Below are positions 44,468 through 53,877 of a stretch of DNA of 64,000 nt, in pieces. The DNA comes from Tunturiibacter gelidiferens (lineage in GTDB: Bacteria; Acidobacteriota; Terriglobia; Terriglobales; Acidobacteriaceae). A program made the position numbers and the translations under genes. Below the pieces are notes generated by a model. That model was not told where the DNA came from. It was given only the letters and a program-made list of their open reading frames with translations, and made no database searches. Location of the stretch: positions 806,001-870,000 of the forward strand of contig NZ_JACHEB010000001.1 of NCBI RefSeq assembly GCF_014201335.1, given 5' to 3'. Numbering within the stretch: position 1 is the first letter of the stretch; every line of letters begins with the position of its first letter.

Positions 44468-46849
44468 TCACTGATCTTCGTCGTCCTCAGGCCCCGAACT
44501 TGCCGCCGCCGTCACCGCAGCATAAGACTTCATCTCATACTCACGCGGCGGCACATTTCCAGCCAGGTTCTTCACAAAATAATCCCACCTCCGCCGCGTC
44601 ATGTACTGACTCGCCTCGCCATACCCATGCGCCGCATTCGGAATAATCAGCAGATCAAAATCCTTATTCGCCTTGATCAGCGCATCCACCACGAGCAACG
44701 TATTGTTCAGCGGCACATTGTTATCCATCGACCCATGCGCCAGCAGCAGCTTCCCCTTCAGATTCTTTGCCACATACTGGTTCGCCTGACTGTCATAGTT
44801 CGTAGTGCCATCCGCATTCGTCACCAGCAGCCCATTCCACTTCTCCGCCCAATCATCCTCATAGTCCCTCTGGTCATGATTCCCACTCTCCGCAATCCCG
44901 ACCTTGAAGAAATCCGGGTAATGAAACATTGCCGCCGCCGTAGCATTCCCACCGCCCGAGTGCCCATACATCCCGACCTTATCAATATCGATCCACGGAT
45001 ACTTCGCAGCCAGCTCCTTCATTCCCGCAACCTGATCCGGAATCGTGTTGTCTCCTAGATCCCCAAAATAAAACTCATGAAACTTCTTCGACCTCCACGG
45101 CGTTCCCATCCCGTCGATACACACAACAACAAACCCCAGCTCCGCCAGCGACTGCCAATCCCGATGCGCCGCCTCAAACCCTCTCCCACCGCATGACCCC
45201 GTCTGTGGACCCGGATAAACACTATTCACAATCGGATACTTCTTCGAAGCATCGAAGTCCGTCGGCTTGAACATGTAACCGTACAAGTCCGTCTTCCCAT
45301 CCCGCGCCTTCACCACGATCGGCTCCGGAGCCACCCACCCTGCAGCCACCAGCTTTGTAATATCCTGCTTGGCCACATCCATCACAACCTTGCCGTCATC
45401 ATCCCGCACCACCGCCGTCTTCGGCTGCGTCACCGTCGAATACACATCGACAAAATATCTCCCATCCTCAGACACCGTCACCGCATGATCCGCATTCTCC
45501 GGCGTCAGCAGCTTCGTATCTTTCCCTGTAAACTTCACGCCGTAGAAGTGAGAAAAATAAGGGTCGCGCCCAGCCTCCTTCCCCACCGCGAGAAAATAAA
45601 TCATCCGCGCCTTCTCATCGACGTGCAGTACCTGCGTTACATTCCCCTCGCCGCGCGTAATCTTATTCTTCAGAAGACCATTCGTGGCATCGTACAAATA
45701 CAGCTGCCCCCATCCGTCCTCTTCGCTGAACCACAGCAGCTCATTCGTCTTCGACAGATACTTCCAGTTCACCTTCCCATTGCCGCTCTCGAAGAACTTC
45801 GGCGCAGTCTCGCTGAACATATCCAGCACTTCGCCGCTCGCAACATCCGCAATCCGCACCCACTCCTGCTTGTGATCACGCGAGGTCGAAACAAATACCA
45901 GTTTCTCGCTATCGTCGCTCCACTGCACATCATCCCACCCACTCCCACCGCGGCAACTTATGTCATCGCACAACGTCGAGCGGTGCTGGTCAGGCGCCAT
46001 CTTCAACCGAATCACCTTCGCCTTATCCACATCGATGATCACCCGCTCAATCATCGTCACATCTTTATCCCCCACCAGCGGATACTTCCAGGCCTTCAGC
46101 TCCGGATGCCCATTCGTCACCGGAACCATATACATCTCGCCCGTCTTACGCTGATCCTGCTGAAACGTTGCGATCTTCTTCCCATCCGGCGACCACACCA
46201 GAATCGCCTTATCGCTCATCGTCCAGCCGGCATTATCCGTCGCATAACCAAAGTCCTTCACGCCGTCCGTCGTTAGCTGCGTCTCCTTACCTGTCGCGAC
46301 ATCGCGCACCCAAAGATTCCAGTCGCGAATAAACGCGGCCCTCGTCTTATCCGGAGAAAGCACGCCCTGATCGCCACCCTTGCCTCCCGGCACGATCACC
46401 TCCGTACACACCCCGGCACCGCTCAAGTCGCAGCGAAACTTACGCGCCCCATTCCCCACCACGACCGTCTTGTCGCCATCCGAAAACGCAATCTCCGACA
46501 TCACCAGGTGCTGGGCATCGGCCTTCATCTTGCCGCCCGTCGCCGCAGTCAGCGCAGCCGCCAGCTTCTTCTGATCGAACGCCGCGGCCTTCGTTCCCTT
46601 CGCAGGATCGACCACCATAAACGTAATTCCATCCGGCCCATTATCGCGATACCAGAACCGCCCATCCGCCATCCAACTAGGCCGCGACACCCCGTGATAC
46701 ACCAGCGAATTCACGTTGTATCCCATGAACTTCTCCGCCCGCGCATAATCCTCTTTCGTAAGCTGCTTCCCCTGTGCCATCCCGCTCACAGTCAAACAGC
46801 ATCCCACCGCAAACCCCGCGACCATCGACAATCGATTCTTCACAAACAC
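44468..46849 (-). CDS. Exported S9 prolyl oligopeptidase-family peptidase, DPP-IV-like
   Basis: 793 residues from GTG 46849, with GGAGG eleven bases upstream. Signal peptide about 1-25. An N-terminal beta-propeller (about 60-500) is followed by the alpha/beta-hydrolase domain with the nucleophile in GHSGGGNAT, Asp in HGSMDNNVP, and His in NAAHGYG (serine, aspartate, histidine triad all present). The pattern FGDLGDNTIPDQVAGMKELA agrees with DPP-IV and related peptidases, which remove X-Pro or X-Ala dipeptides from peptides in the periplasm. Two catalytic-side Glu residues expected of DPP-IV were not checked in detail, so an acylaminoacyl-peptidase specificity remains possible. Confidence 0.9.
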   Translation of the reverse strand: MFVKNRLSMVAGFAVGCCLTVSGMAQGKQLTKEDYARAEKFMGYNVNSLVYHGVSRPSWMADGRFWYRDNGPDGITFMVVDPAKGTKAAAFDQKKLAAALTAATGGKMKADAQHLVMSEIAFSDGDKTVVVGNGARKFRCDLSGAGVCTEVIVPGGKGGDQGVLSPDKTRAAFIRDWNLWVRDVATGKETQLTTDGVKDFGYATDNAGWTMSDKAILVWSPDGKKIATFQQDQRKTGEMYMVPVTNGHPELKAWKYPLVGDKDVTMIERVIIDVDKAKVIRLKMAPDQHRSTLCDDISCRGGSGWDDVQWSDDSEKLVFVSTSRDHKQEWVRIADVASGEVLDMFSETAPKFFESGNGKVNWKYLSKTNELLWFSEEDGWGQLYLYDATNGLLKNKITRGEGNVTQVLHVDEKARMIYFLAVGKEAGRDPYFSHFYGVKFTGKDTKLLTPENADHAVTVSEDGRYFVDVYSTVTQPKTAVVRDDDGKVVMDVAKQDITKLVAAGWVAPEPIVVKARDGKTDLYGYMFKPTDFDASKKYPIVNSVYPGPQTGSCGGRGFEAAHRDWQSLAELGFVVVCIDGMGTPWRSKKFHEFYFGDLGDNTIPDQVAGMKELAAKYPWIDIDKVGMYGHSGGGNATAAAMFHYPDFFKVGIAESGNHDQRDYEDDWAEKWNGLLVTNADGTTNYDSQANQYVAKNLKGKLLLAHGSMDNNVPLNNTLLVVDALIKANKDFDLLIIPNAAHGYGEASQYMTRRRWDYFVKNLAGNVPPREYEMKSYAAVTAAASSGPEDDEDQ

Positions 46850-46999
46850 GCTTCATCCCTCCGGACGCGCCCACTGATGAACTGGCTACGAATAACGCCT
46901 AGTCTACAACTCGCCGACGCTCCGGTGATATATGAAATCGCACGCGCTTGGCATCAGTCCCTGCATTCAATAAGACGCGGCGAACGGCCTGATGCCTGT

Positions 47000-47638
47000 C
47001 TACGCGGATATATGACTCAAAGGCTTGGAGGTTGGCTGATAACGAAGAAGCCTCTCTGCGACCAGCAGATTTGGCACCCAACAAGCCCAGGCAATAATTC
47101 GATAGCCTGTCGAAAAAGAAATTCCCGTAAGCGGCAGAAGTGGAAGGTAGATGCGGAGTGTGATCGCGGCTGCAGTGAGGGCAAAGCTTCTGATCATCCA
47201 TCTGCGATGGGCGACTACCTTGCCCGAGCGAATCGTAAAGTAGCCTGCCGCCGTGAAGCCGATCCAGAAAAAACCAAGCGTCAAGAAACCCGCTGAAGAT
47301 ATAGCTCCGGCTTGGGCGTGAGCCGCGATAGGCAACGATGCCAACCACCCTAAAAGTACAGCACCGCAATAGATCCTTCCTATCCAGCGATGCACACCAA
47401 GCCAACGCTGTCTTAGCAGCGGAAGGAACTGCCACGGTCCACACAGCAGCGCAATGGAAGAAAAGACTGCATGAGCTATGAGCCACTTATGGCGCAACTG
47501 AAAATTCGGCAGACCTGCGGGGAAAGGAACTCTGGGCAGAGCGTACCGAAGCGATACCAAACCAACCACGGTTGCAAGAAGTGCCAGGAGCGACCAGCGC
47601 CACGAGACAACAAGTCTTGAACCCGATACCTGAGACAT
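47000..47638 (-). CDS. DUF2306 membrane protein
   Basis: 212 residues, GGGAGGAATTC directly before the ATG at 47638. Five or six membrane helices. The pattern HKWLIAHAVFSSIALLCGPW, HRWIGRIYC, and HRRWMIRSFALTAAAITLR with the recurring His-Arg pairs is that of the DUF2306 family, whose conserved histidines suggest a heme- or metal-binding membrane protein similar to cytochrome b561-type. No function is established. A second frame (46899-47486) overlaps and is rejected because it lacks the family features. Confidence 0.8.
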   Translation of the reverse strand: MSQVSGSRLVVSWRWSLLALLATVVGLVSLRYALPRVPFPAGLPNFQLRHKWLIAHAVFSSIALLCGPWQFLPLLRQRWLGVHRWIGRIYCGAVLLGWLASLPIAAHAQAGAISSAGFLTLGFFWIGFTAAGYFTIRSGKVVAHRRWMIRSFALTAAAITLRIYLPLLPLTGISFSTGYRIIAWACWVPNLLVAERLLRYQPTSKPLSHISA

Positions 47639-47710
47639 GAATTCCTCCCGTGTCCGTAGAACGTCTCAGTCAGCCGTTTGGTTCCGTGCTTTCAATGAAT
47701 CACGTCAGAA

Positions 47711-48451
47711 TCACTCCCCACGCACCTTCCACAGCACCTGCCGCACAATCCCCATCCAAACGGGAGCATCGCTCGCCGACACACCCATCCTCAAAACCAG
47801 CCGCCGAATCTGTGCCTCATCGCAGTTCGCAGGATGCCGCTTCGTATATCCGGTCTCCTCCATCATCTCCGTCAACAACGCTGTCAGCCGCTCCACCTCA
47901 CCGGCACTAGCCGACGCACCAGCCCCACCCGCAACAACCGAACCCTCCCCCCGAACCAACTCATACAAACAAACCGCCACTGCCTGTCCAAGGTTCATTG
48001 AAGGGTGCCGAACATCCTCATGCTCCTGCATCGGAATCGTCAACAGCCAATGGCAGTGGCTCAACTCATCGTTGCTAAGACCGGTCTTCTCCGAACCGAA
48101 CAGTAACGCAACTCTGCCCTCGCCCATCAACTCGGCGCCAATCTTCTCCCCCGCCTTAGCCAATGCATACACAGGATGCTGCAACGCCCGCTCACCCACC
48201 GCAGTGGTCCCAACGACAAGCGTGCAATCCGCAACCGCCTCCGCAACACCGGCGAACACCACCGCCCCAGCCACCACAGCCGAAGCATCCACCGCCGACC
48301 GCGCCGTCTCAAACGGCACCTCATACTCATTCACAATCCGCAGGTGACGAAACCCGAAATCATGCATCGCCCGCGCCACCGCCCCGATATTATTCGGATT
48401 GCGCGCCCGCACCAGCACCATAACCACCCGATCCAATTCTTCGCTTCCCAT
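47711..48451 (-). CDS. TrmJ-like tRNA/rRNA 2'-O-methyltransferase (SpoU family)
   Basis: 246 residues from ATG 48451. The longer frame to 48523 crosses a terminator hairpin and is rejected. Three SPOUT motifs are readable: ARNPNNIGAVARAMHDFGF (I), ALLFGSEKTGLSNDELSHCH (II) and SMNLGQAVAVCLYEL (III). These form the trefoil knot binding S-adenosylmethionine. TrmJ methylates the 2'-hydroxyl of residue 32 in tRNAs; a related rRNA or tRNA target is possible. The C-terminal 80 residues (from about 170) are a variable helical region. Likely monocistronic. Confidence 0.85.
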   Translation of the reverse strand: MGSEELDRVVMVLVRARNPNNIGAVARAMHDFGFRHLRIVNEYEVPFETARSAVDASAVVAGAVVFAGVAEAVADCTLVVGTTAVGERALQHPVYALAKAGEKIGAELMGEGRVALLFGSEKTGLSNDELSHCHWLLTIPMQEHEDVRHPSMNLGQAVAVCLYELVRGEGSVVAGGAGASASAGEVERLTALLTEMMEETGYTKRHPANCDEAQIRRLVLRMGVSASDAPVWMGIVRQVLWKVRGE

Positions 48452-48475
48452 CCTTACGATTCTAGGCGCACAAAA

Positions 48476-48505
48476 AGCGGCCGGCGAAGACATCCGCTGG
48501 CCGCT
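48476..48505 (-). terminator. Terminator of the YXWGXW gene
   Basis: Read on the minus strand: AGCGGCCAGCG, loop GATGTCTT, CGCCGGCCGCT, then TTTTTGTG. Pairs perfectly except two G-T or mismatched positions. It lies 19 bases after the stop codon of the gene upstream in transcription. Confidence 0.82.
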
Positions 48506-48523
48506 GTGTTTCTTATTCAGCAA

Positions 48524-49495
48524 CTATTTCTTCGGTTCGTGACCGCCTCCGCCATGCTCTTCGGCATGCGGATGTTCCTGCGTATTGGCGTTGTGCTTAT
48601 CCTCGTTAATCGACTTGCTGACATTATTCTGCCGTTGGTTGACCTGTTGACGCTGCTGCTGATCGAGATGACCTCCATTGGCAGCCCGGTCATTCGCAGC
48701 CTGGTTGTGAATACTCGCCTCGCGATTCTCGACGTTACGAGTCTCACCCGCCGTCATCTGACCTGAGCGAACCCCCTGGGCAACGCGCTGCTGCTGATTG
48801 TCAGCTCGCACCCCAGGGCGAGAGTAAGCAGCATTCTGCGGATGGCCACCGTTGACCGATGCAAAGTTACTCCGATCCGCGTGTGCCATCTGCATATGGT
48901 TTTGCTGCTCACTAGTTGGCGCGATGTGGTTCTCTCGCGCAAACGAAGCCTCCTGCGCAGACGGGCGAGCCTGGATGCCGCCGGTCCCGCCATTGAAGCT
49001 CGTACGGCTATAAACCGTCGTATGGTTGATCACAGTCCGGTCTTCGTAAACATTGTGGATCACGGTCCGATTCACGTTGACGACTGCAGTGTTGTACGCA
49101 AAGTGGCCACCTTCCCAGCGTCCGCCGCCAAAACCAACGCCGCCGTAGCCGAACCCGTAGTTCACGCCACCATAGAAACCAACGTGGGGGCCCCAATACC
49201 CTGCATGAAAGAGGTAAGCGCTACCGCCCCATCCCCAGTAGCCCGGCGTCCACAGCAGACCAACCTGCGGCGGCCGAACCCACACACCAGGAACCCAGTA
49301 ATACCCCTCACCGCCATAAGCCCAATACCCCGGATTCCACAAATACCCATCGCCCGGGCAGATTGGCTGCGTATAAACCGGCAACACCGGCGGCGCAAAG
49401 CCGACCGAGATAAACACACCGGCAAAAGAAGCTGCCGGCAAAAGCGCAAGAGCCGCGCCCACTACAACCTTACGAACTAAATTCGTCAATCCCAT
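48524..49495 (-). CDS. Exported YXWGXW-repeat protein
   Basis: 323 residues, AAAGGATGG upstream of the ATG. Signal peptide to about residue 25 (AASFAG). The next 80 residues contain repeated aromatic-glycine units such as GYWAYGGEGYYWVPGVWV and GYWGWGGSAYLFHAGYWG, the YXWGXW pattern of exported soil-bacterium proteins, followed by a Gly/Tyr-rich stretch (GFGYGGVGFGGG). The C-terminal half is Gln/Asn/His-rich and basic with repeated NQQQ and QRQNN segments, ending HGGGGHEPKK with likely metal-binding histidines. Probably an outer-membrane or secreted adhesive protein; function unknown. Confidence 0.75.
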   Translation of the reverse strand: MGLTNLVRKVVVGAALALLPAASFAGVFISVGFAPPVLPVYTQPICPGDGYLWNPGYWAYGGEGYYWVPGVWVRPPQVGLLWTPGYWGWGGSAYLFHAGYWGPHVGFYGGVNYGFGYGGVGFGGGRWEGGHFAYNTAVVNVNRTVIHNVYEDRTVINHTTVYSRTSFNGGTGGIQARPSAQEASFARENHIAPTSEQQNHMQMAHADRSNFASVNGGHPQNAAYSRPGVRADNQQQRVAQGVRSGQMTAGETRNVENREASIHNQAANDRAANGGHLDQQQRQQVNQRQNNVSKSINEDKHNANTQEHPHAEEHGGGGHEPKK

Positions 49496-49710
49496 ACATC
49501 CATCCTTTGGTTGGCCTCACGGCGTCATCGCCGCAGCGCTCAGGTTATTGAATAGCCAAAATCTCAGCAGCCATTCACTCTCTTCCCCCCGTACAGACCC
49601 ACCCCCGAAACAGAAGTTCCGCATGATGTACGGTAGGCTCCCGCCAGATCGCGCAGAAATCCCTCAATCGTTGTACGAGAGACGCAGAATCATCCTCAAT
49701 CCAACTTCAG

Positions 49711-49850
49711 CCGTTACCTTTCTGGTTGCCGTTGCCTTTCTGGTTGCCGTTGCCTTTCTGGTTGTCATCCCCGAAGGGGATCTGCTGTTGCCGTTGCCTT
49801 CTTGTTGTCATTCCCGAAGGGAATCTGCTGTTGCCGTTGCATTCTGGCTG
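49711..49850 (+). repeat. E-family dispersed repeat, copy E2 with two hairpin units
   Basis: Three TTTCTGGTTGCCGTTGCC units are followed by ATCCCCGAAGGGGAT (49768-49782) and by a second hairpin, ATTCCCGAAGGGAAT (49810-49824). The two stems differ at one position on each arm (C to T, G to A), a compensatory pair. Confidence 0.85.
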
Positions 49851-49997
49851 TCCTCGCTCCAGAGTTGCATTTCCAACTATCTCGCCACAGAATCGCTTCC
49901 GCACCCACCTTGCTCGGGATCAATCTGCCTCAACTCTCATCCCTCTCGATCAGCCGACAAGCTCTTTCGTCTCAAGTCCAACTATGTTGGTCCGACC

Positions 49998-50160
49998 AAA
50001 AATAAAGTTGAAATTCGTGGCGTATTTTTTTGCTGCGAAAATCACACATCTCATCCACCACGTTTACCATGCAGATCACCACATTCTCACCATCAAAAAA
50101 CCACCACCAAAGACCTGTATTCCTCAAAACACCCCTCAAAAACGCCAGCAAATTCCTCAA
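49998..50160 (+). repeat. CCAC-rich dispersed repeat, copy H2
   Basis: Same order as H1: AAAAATAAAGTTGAAATTCG, GGCGTATTTTTTTGCTGCG, then CCACGTTTACCATGCAGATC and CCACATTCTCACCATC. Ends about 110 bases before the dnaG start. Confidence 0.8.
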
Positions 50161-50268
50161 AGCCAGGACCAGCACCACGGCCAAAAAAATCTCCGTCTAA
50201 ACTCATATTCAGGCAATTAAAAATTCCATCACCTCCCGCGACGTCGATTGAACGCCCCGCGCAACACC

Positions 50269-52062
50269 ATGTCCGACAACTTCGCCCAAACCGTCAAGCA
50301 GCAGGCAGACATCGTCCGCATCATCGGCGACTACATCAAGCTGCGCAAATCCGGCGCTCAGAACTACACCGGCCTCTGCCCCTTTCACAAAGAAAAGACA
50401 GGCTCTTTCTCCGTCAACGCCACGCACAACTACTTCTACTGCTTCGGCTGCCACGAGAAAGGAGACGTCTTCACCTTCGTCATGAAGCTTGAAAACATCA
50501 GCTTTCCCGAGGCCATTCGCGTCGTAGCCACCAAGTGCGGAATACCCCTCCCCAAGCGAGAATTCAGCTCTCCCGAAGAGGCCCGAGAAGCCGGAACCCG
50601 CCGCCAGCTCATCGACATTCACGAAGCCGCCACGCAGTACTTCGAAGCCGCACTCAAAGCCCCTGAAGCCGCCCGCGCCCGCGAATATCTTACCGGCCGC
50701 GGCGTCACCGCCGACACCATCGCAAAGTTCCGCATCGGCTACGCCCCAGACGACTTCAACCACATGCGCGAGCAGCTAGCCAAACACTTTCCCGATGAAA
50801 TCCTCCGCACCAGCGGCCTCTTCAGCGCCAAAGAACAAAACGATGGCGGACAGGGCCAGCTCTACGCCCGCTTCCGCAAACGCATTACTTTTCCCATAGC
50901 GAACGAGCAAGGCAAAACCATCGCCTTCACCGCGCGCGCCCTCGACGCCGAAGACGAAAAGGGCCGCCCCATCGCTAAGTATCTCAACTCTCCCGAAACC
51001 GCGCTCTACAGCAAAGGCCAGGTCCTCTTCAATCTCGACAAAGCCAAAGCCGACATCCGCACCCTCGGCTTCGCGCTCCTCGTCGAAGGCCAGATGGACT
51101 GCATCTCCGTCTACATGGCCGGAATCAAAGGCGTCCTCGCTACCTCCGGCACCGCCTTCACCGAGATGCAGATCCGTCTCCTCAGCCGCTTCACCAAACG
51201 CGTGATCGTCAACTTCGACCCCGACACTGCCGGCACCACCGCAACCGAAAAATCCATCGCACTCCTCACCGAAGAAGACTTCGAAGTAAAGATCGTCACA
51301 CTCGAAGGCGGCCTGGACCCCGACCGCTACATCCGCGAACAGGGCGTTCAGCAGTACATGGCAGCCCTGCGTAACGCCAAGCGCCACTCCGACTACCTCA
51401 TCGACCGCGCCCGCGAGCAGTTCCCTGGCCGCACCTCCGACGCCAAAGTCAAAGCTCTCAACTTCCTCCTTCCCCACATTCGCCGCATGCCCAACCGCAT
51501 CCAGCGCGACGAATTCGCCGCCGACGCCGCACAAAAACTAGGCATCGACTCTGCCATCCTCCGTCAAGAACTCAAACAAGCCGCAGCCCAGCGCGTTGAA
51601 AGCGTTCGCTCCCACACGCACGACCCCGCCAGCGAGACCGAGCGCGTTCTTCTCCGCGCCCTGGTCCTGCCCGAAACTGACCCCGCCCGCGTCCTGGCTG
51701 CCGAGCAACTCATCCAACACCCGGAGTGGTACGACAGTCTTCCCGCCGCTGCCTTGCTCGAATCTCTTGCGAACGCTCCAGCTCCACCCAACCCGCTTGA
51801 CTCTGCACCCGACCAGCCCAGCCGGGTTCTGTTAGCTCGCACCCTTCAAGACACAGAAGACCCCGATACGGCCTCCAATGCCCAATCCATGACCGAGCGT
51901 GTAGAAAATGCGCTCGAAACTCTCAAGTATCGTCAGCTTGAACGCCGCCAACGCGAACTCCGCACCCTCATCGCCGAAGCCGACCGCCAAGCGGACCACG
52001 CCATGTTGGCCACGCTCACCGCAGAAAAACTTCAAATCGACCGAAAACTGCGCGAACAATAA
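50269..52062 (+). CDS. dnaG: DNA primase DnaG
   Basis: 597 residues from ATG 50269, where the conserved N-terminus begins (an in-frame TTG at 50248 has no support). The zinc-binding domain CPFHKEKTGSFSVN plus CFGCHEKGD is near residues 35-70. The Toprim core has LVEGQMDCISVYMAGIKGVL and VNFDPDTAGTTATEKSI with the catalytic acidic residues, and the C-terminal part (450-597) is a helicase-binding domain with low conservation. It makes RNA primers for replication. In many bacteria dnaG and rpoD are adjacent; here they are separated by a flippase-like gene and a small gene. Confidence 0.95.
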   Translation: MSDNFAQTVKQQADIVRIIGDYIKLRKSGAQNYTGLCPFHKEKTGSFSVNATHNYFYCFGCHEKGDVFTFVMKLENISFPEAIRVVATKCGIPLPKREFSSPEEAREAGTRRQLIDIHEAATQYFEAALKAPEAARAREYLTGRGVTADTIAKFRIGYAPDDFNHMREQLAKHFPDEILRTSGLFSAKEQNDGGQGQLYARFRKRITFPIANEQGKTIAFTARALDAEDEKGRPIAKYLNSPETALYSKGQVLFNLDKAKADIRTLGFALLVEGQMDCISVYMAGIKGVLATSGTAFTEMQIRLLSRFTKRVIVNFDPDTAGTTATEKSIALLTEEDFEVKIVTLEGGLDPDRYIREQGVQQYMAALRNAKRHSDYLIDRAREQFPGRTSDAKVKALNFLLPHIRRMPNRIQRDEFAADAAQKLGIDSAILRQELKQAAAQRVESVRSHTHDPASETERVLLRALVLPETDPARVLAAEQLIQHPEWYDSLPAAALLESLANAPAPPNPLDSAPDQPSRVLLARTLQDTEDPDTASNAQSMTERVENALETLKYRQLERRQRELRTLIAEADRQADHAMLATLTAEKLQIDRKLREQ

Positions 52063-52149
52063 GCCGCTTTTCGATTTCTCAGGAACTCCAACCAGACCAG
52101 CGGGTTATAAGAAGTAGACTTGTCCTGTATCTAAGAAATCAATCTCAGT

Positions 52150-53550
52150 ATGACTATGGACGTCTCCACAAAGCGAAGGCTGATGCTCGGCTTCCTGACC
52201 AGCTGGGTGGGGAAACTCTCCTCGACCGTTATCCAGTTCGTCCAGATCCCGGTCTTCCTCCACTTCTGGAGCGTCCCCCTCTACGGCGAGTGGATGATCG
52301 TCAACTCCATCCCCGCCTACCTCAGTTTCAGCAACGTCGGCTTCGGCTCCGTCGCTGGCAACGAGATGACCATGCTGGTCGCCCGCGATGACCGCGCCGC
52401 CGCCCTCCGCATCTTCCAAAGCTGCTGGTGGCTCATCGCCATCATCTGTACGGCGACGATTGTCCTGCTCTCTGGAACCCTCTATTATCTTCCGGCCTCT
52501 CGCCTTCTCAGGCTCACCACGCTGGGTGAGACTGACACCAAGTGGATCATCTTCTACCTCGGCGTCTCTGTCCTGCTCGGCCAACTGGAACAGCTTTTGC
52601 AGTCCGCTTACCGGGCCATCGGCCGCTACCCCTACGGTACCTTCCTGAAGAACATGTTCTCCCTGTTTGCCTTTGCATGCATGATCGGCGCCGTCATTCT
52701 AGGCGCCGGGGCACGCATGACAGCGTTGGTCTTTGCCGCAGTCAACGTAGCCATCACCATTTTTTTCTGCTTTCTCGTCCGCCACGACATCCCATGGATC
52801 GAATACGGATGGCAGCACGCCAGCATCGCCGAGATCCGCAAGCTCGCCCGCCCCGCCTTTGCCTATATGGGGTTCCCCCTCGGCAATGCACTGACCCTTC
52901 AAGGCAGCCTCCTCGCCGTCGGATACGCTCTAGGACCGGCTGACGTCGTCATCTTCAGCACGGCCCGCACGGTCTCCCGTGTAGCCCTCCAGATGGTCCA
53001 GATGGTCAACAACACCTTCGAGCCGGAGATGTCGATCGCCTTTGGAGCCGGGAACTACGAACTTACCCGTACCCTGCTCCGCCGCGCCTGCCAGCTTGCC
53101 GTTCTCGTTGCCCTGGTCCTCGTTCTGGTCATGTTGAGTTTCGGCCCATGGTTTCTCGTGCATTGGACTGGAGGCCGTGTTCCCCCGAGTCGTCCCCTCC
53201 TCAGCATTCTTCTCGTCGTGGTCGTCCTCTACGCGCTGTGGTCCACCTGTGGCACTCTCATGACATCGACCAATCAACATCAGCGCCTCGCCATCTACTA
53301 CATTCTAGGTACAAGCGTTGCGTGTGTCCTCTGCTATCTCCTGGCGCGAGCCTACGGCCTCTACGGAGCTGCGGCCTCACTCCTGATTAATGAGATCTTG
53401 ATGAACCTCTACGTCGTTCCCGCCTGTTTGCGTATCGCCCACGATAACCTGCCGGACTTCCTGGCCAGCATGCTCCACTACCCGCCGTCGCTCCGTCCCG
53501 CCTCACTGCTAGCCCGGATTCGCCGCTCAAAACCCGGCTTCGAAAGCTAG
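52150..53550 (+). CDS. Wzx-like polysaccharide flippase / oligosaccharide transporter
   Basis: 466 residues with about twelve membrane helices, the number typical of MOP-superfamily flippases. The N-terminal GFLTSWVGKLSSTVIQFVQIP and the segment LFAFACMIGAVILGAG match lipid-linked oligosaccharide translocators in pattern only. A cytoplasmic loop region holds Lys/Arg-rich spacing (EIRKLARPAF). It would move undecaprenol-linked sugars across the inner membrane. No Wzy or glycosyltransferase cluster is adjacent except the GT-C/GT2 pair 2 kb away beyond rpoD, which may be linked. It interrupts the dnaG-rpoD pair and is likely to be transcribed separately. Confidence 0.78.
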   Translation: MTMDVSTKRRLMLGFLTSWVGKLSSTVIQFVQIPVFLHFWSVPLYGEWMIVNSIPAYLSFSNVGFGSVAGNEMTMLVARDDRAAALRIFQSCWWLIAIICTATIVLLSGTLYYLPASRLLRLTTLGETDTKWIIFYLGVSVLLGQLEQLLQSAYRAIGRYPYGTFLKNMFSLFAFACMIGAVILGAGARMTALVFAAVNVAITIFFCFLVRHDIPWIEYGWQHASIAEIRKLARPAFAYMGFPLGNALTLQGSLLAVGYALGPADVVIFSTARTVSRVALQMVQMVNNTFEPEMSIAFGAGNYELTRTLLRRACQLAVLVALVLVLVMLSFGPWFLVHWTGGRVPPSRPLLSILLVVVVLYALWSTCGTLMTSTNQHQRLAIYYILGTSVACVLCYLLARAYGLYGAAASLLINEILMNLYVVPACLRIAHDNLPDFLASMLHYPPSLRPASLLARIRRSKPGFES

Positions 53551-53620
53551 AATCTCTGTCGCGGCTAATATCATCAGCAAGTCCAACAAATTGCGCGTTT
53601 TATTTACCGCATCCGTAATA

Positions 53621-53875
53621 ATGACCACTTTTCAGAGCACCACCCCCGGATACAAGAACAAACACGGCCAAATCGTCATCTCCCGAACCGGATTTCCCTC
53701 AGAATCCTTCCCGGGCCAGACCATCTACCACTTGCGGTGCAGCGAGTGCCAGCACGATTACGGTTCTACAGGCAAAGACATCCACCAGCGCCGCTGCCCC
53801 CGCCATCAAAATGGCATCAAAGGGGAGCCACTTCGCGCAGCTCCGCCGAATCTTTTTCCCTCAGAAAACGTCTAA
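53621..53875 (+). CDS. Small zinc-ribbon-like protein, unknown
   Basis: 84 residues from ATG 53621; a TTG at 53591 precedes it. The product is basic and has the cysteine/histidine spacing CSECQHDYGSTGKDIHQRRC followed by PRHQNG, a candidate zinc site of the type CxxC-x15-CxxH. The general form (YxLxCxxCxxxYGxxGxDIxxRxCPxC) is one I have seen in short proteins, often near mobile or nuclease genes, with no assigned role. Its stop codon is two bases before the base of the long palindromic structure that leads rpoD, so it may be cut off from rpoD by that structure. Confidence 0.6.
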   Translation: MTTFQSTTPGYKNKHGQIVISRTGFPSESFPGQTIYHLRCSECQHDYGSTGKDIHQRRCPRHQNGIKGEPLRAAPPNLFPSENV

Positions 53876-53877
53876 GT

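Larger units (their letters stand above)
49496..50268. other. 773-base gene-free stretch before dnaG holding repeats E2 and H2
   Basis: Nothing coding is supported. It contains dispersed repeats E2 (49711-49850) and H2 (49998-50160). The dnaG promoter and leader must lie in its last 100 bases. The overall base composition of its right part is AT-richer than the genes. Confidence 0.7.

Noticed and set aside
46899..47486. Alternative minus-strand frame overlapping the DUF2306 gene
   Set aside because: The other frame has membrane helices, the family pattern and a strong ribosome site.
47711..48523. Longer start for the TrmJ-like gene at 48523
   Set aside because: It would cross the terminator hairpin at 48476-48505 of the upstream gene.
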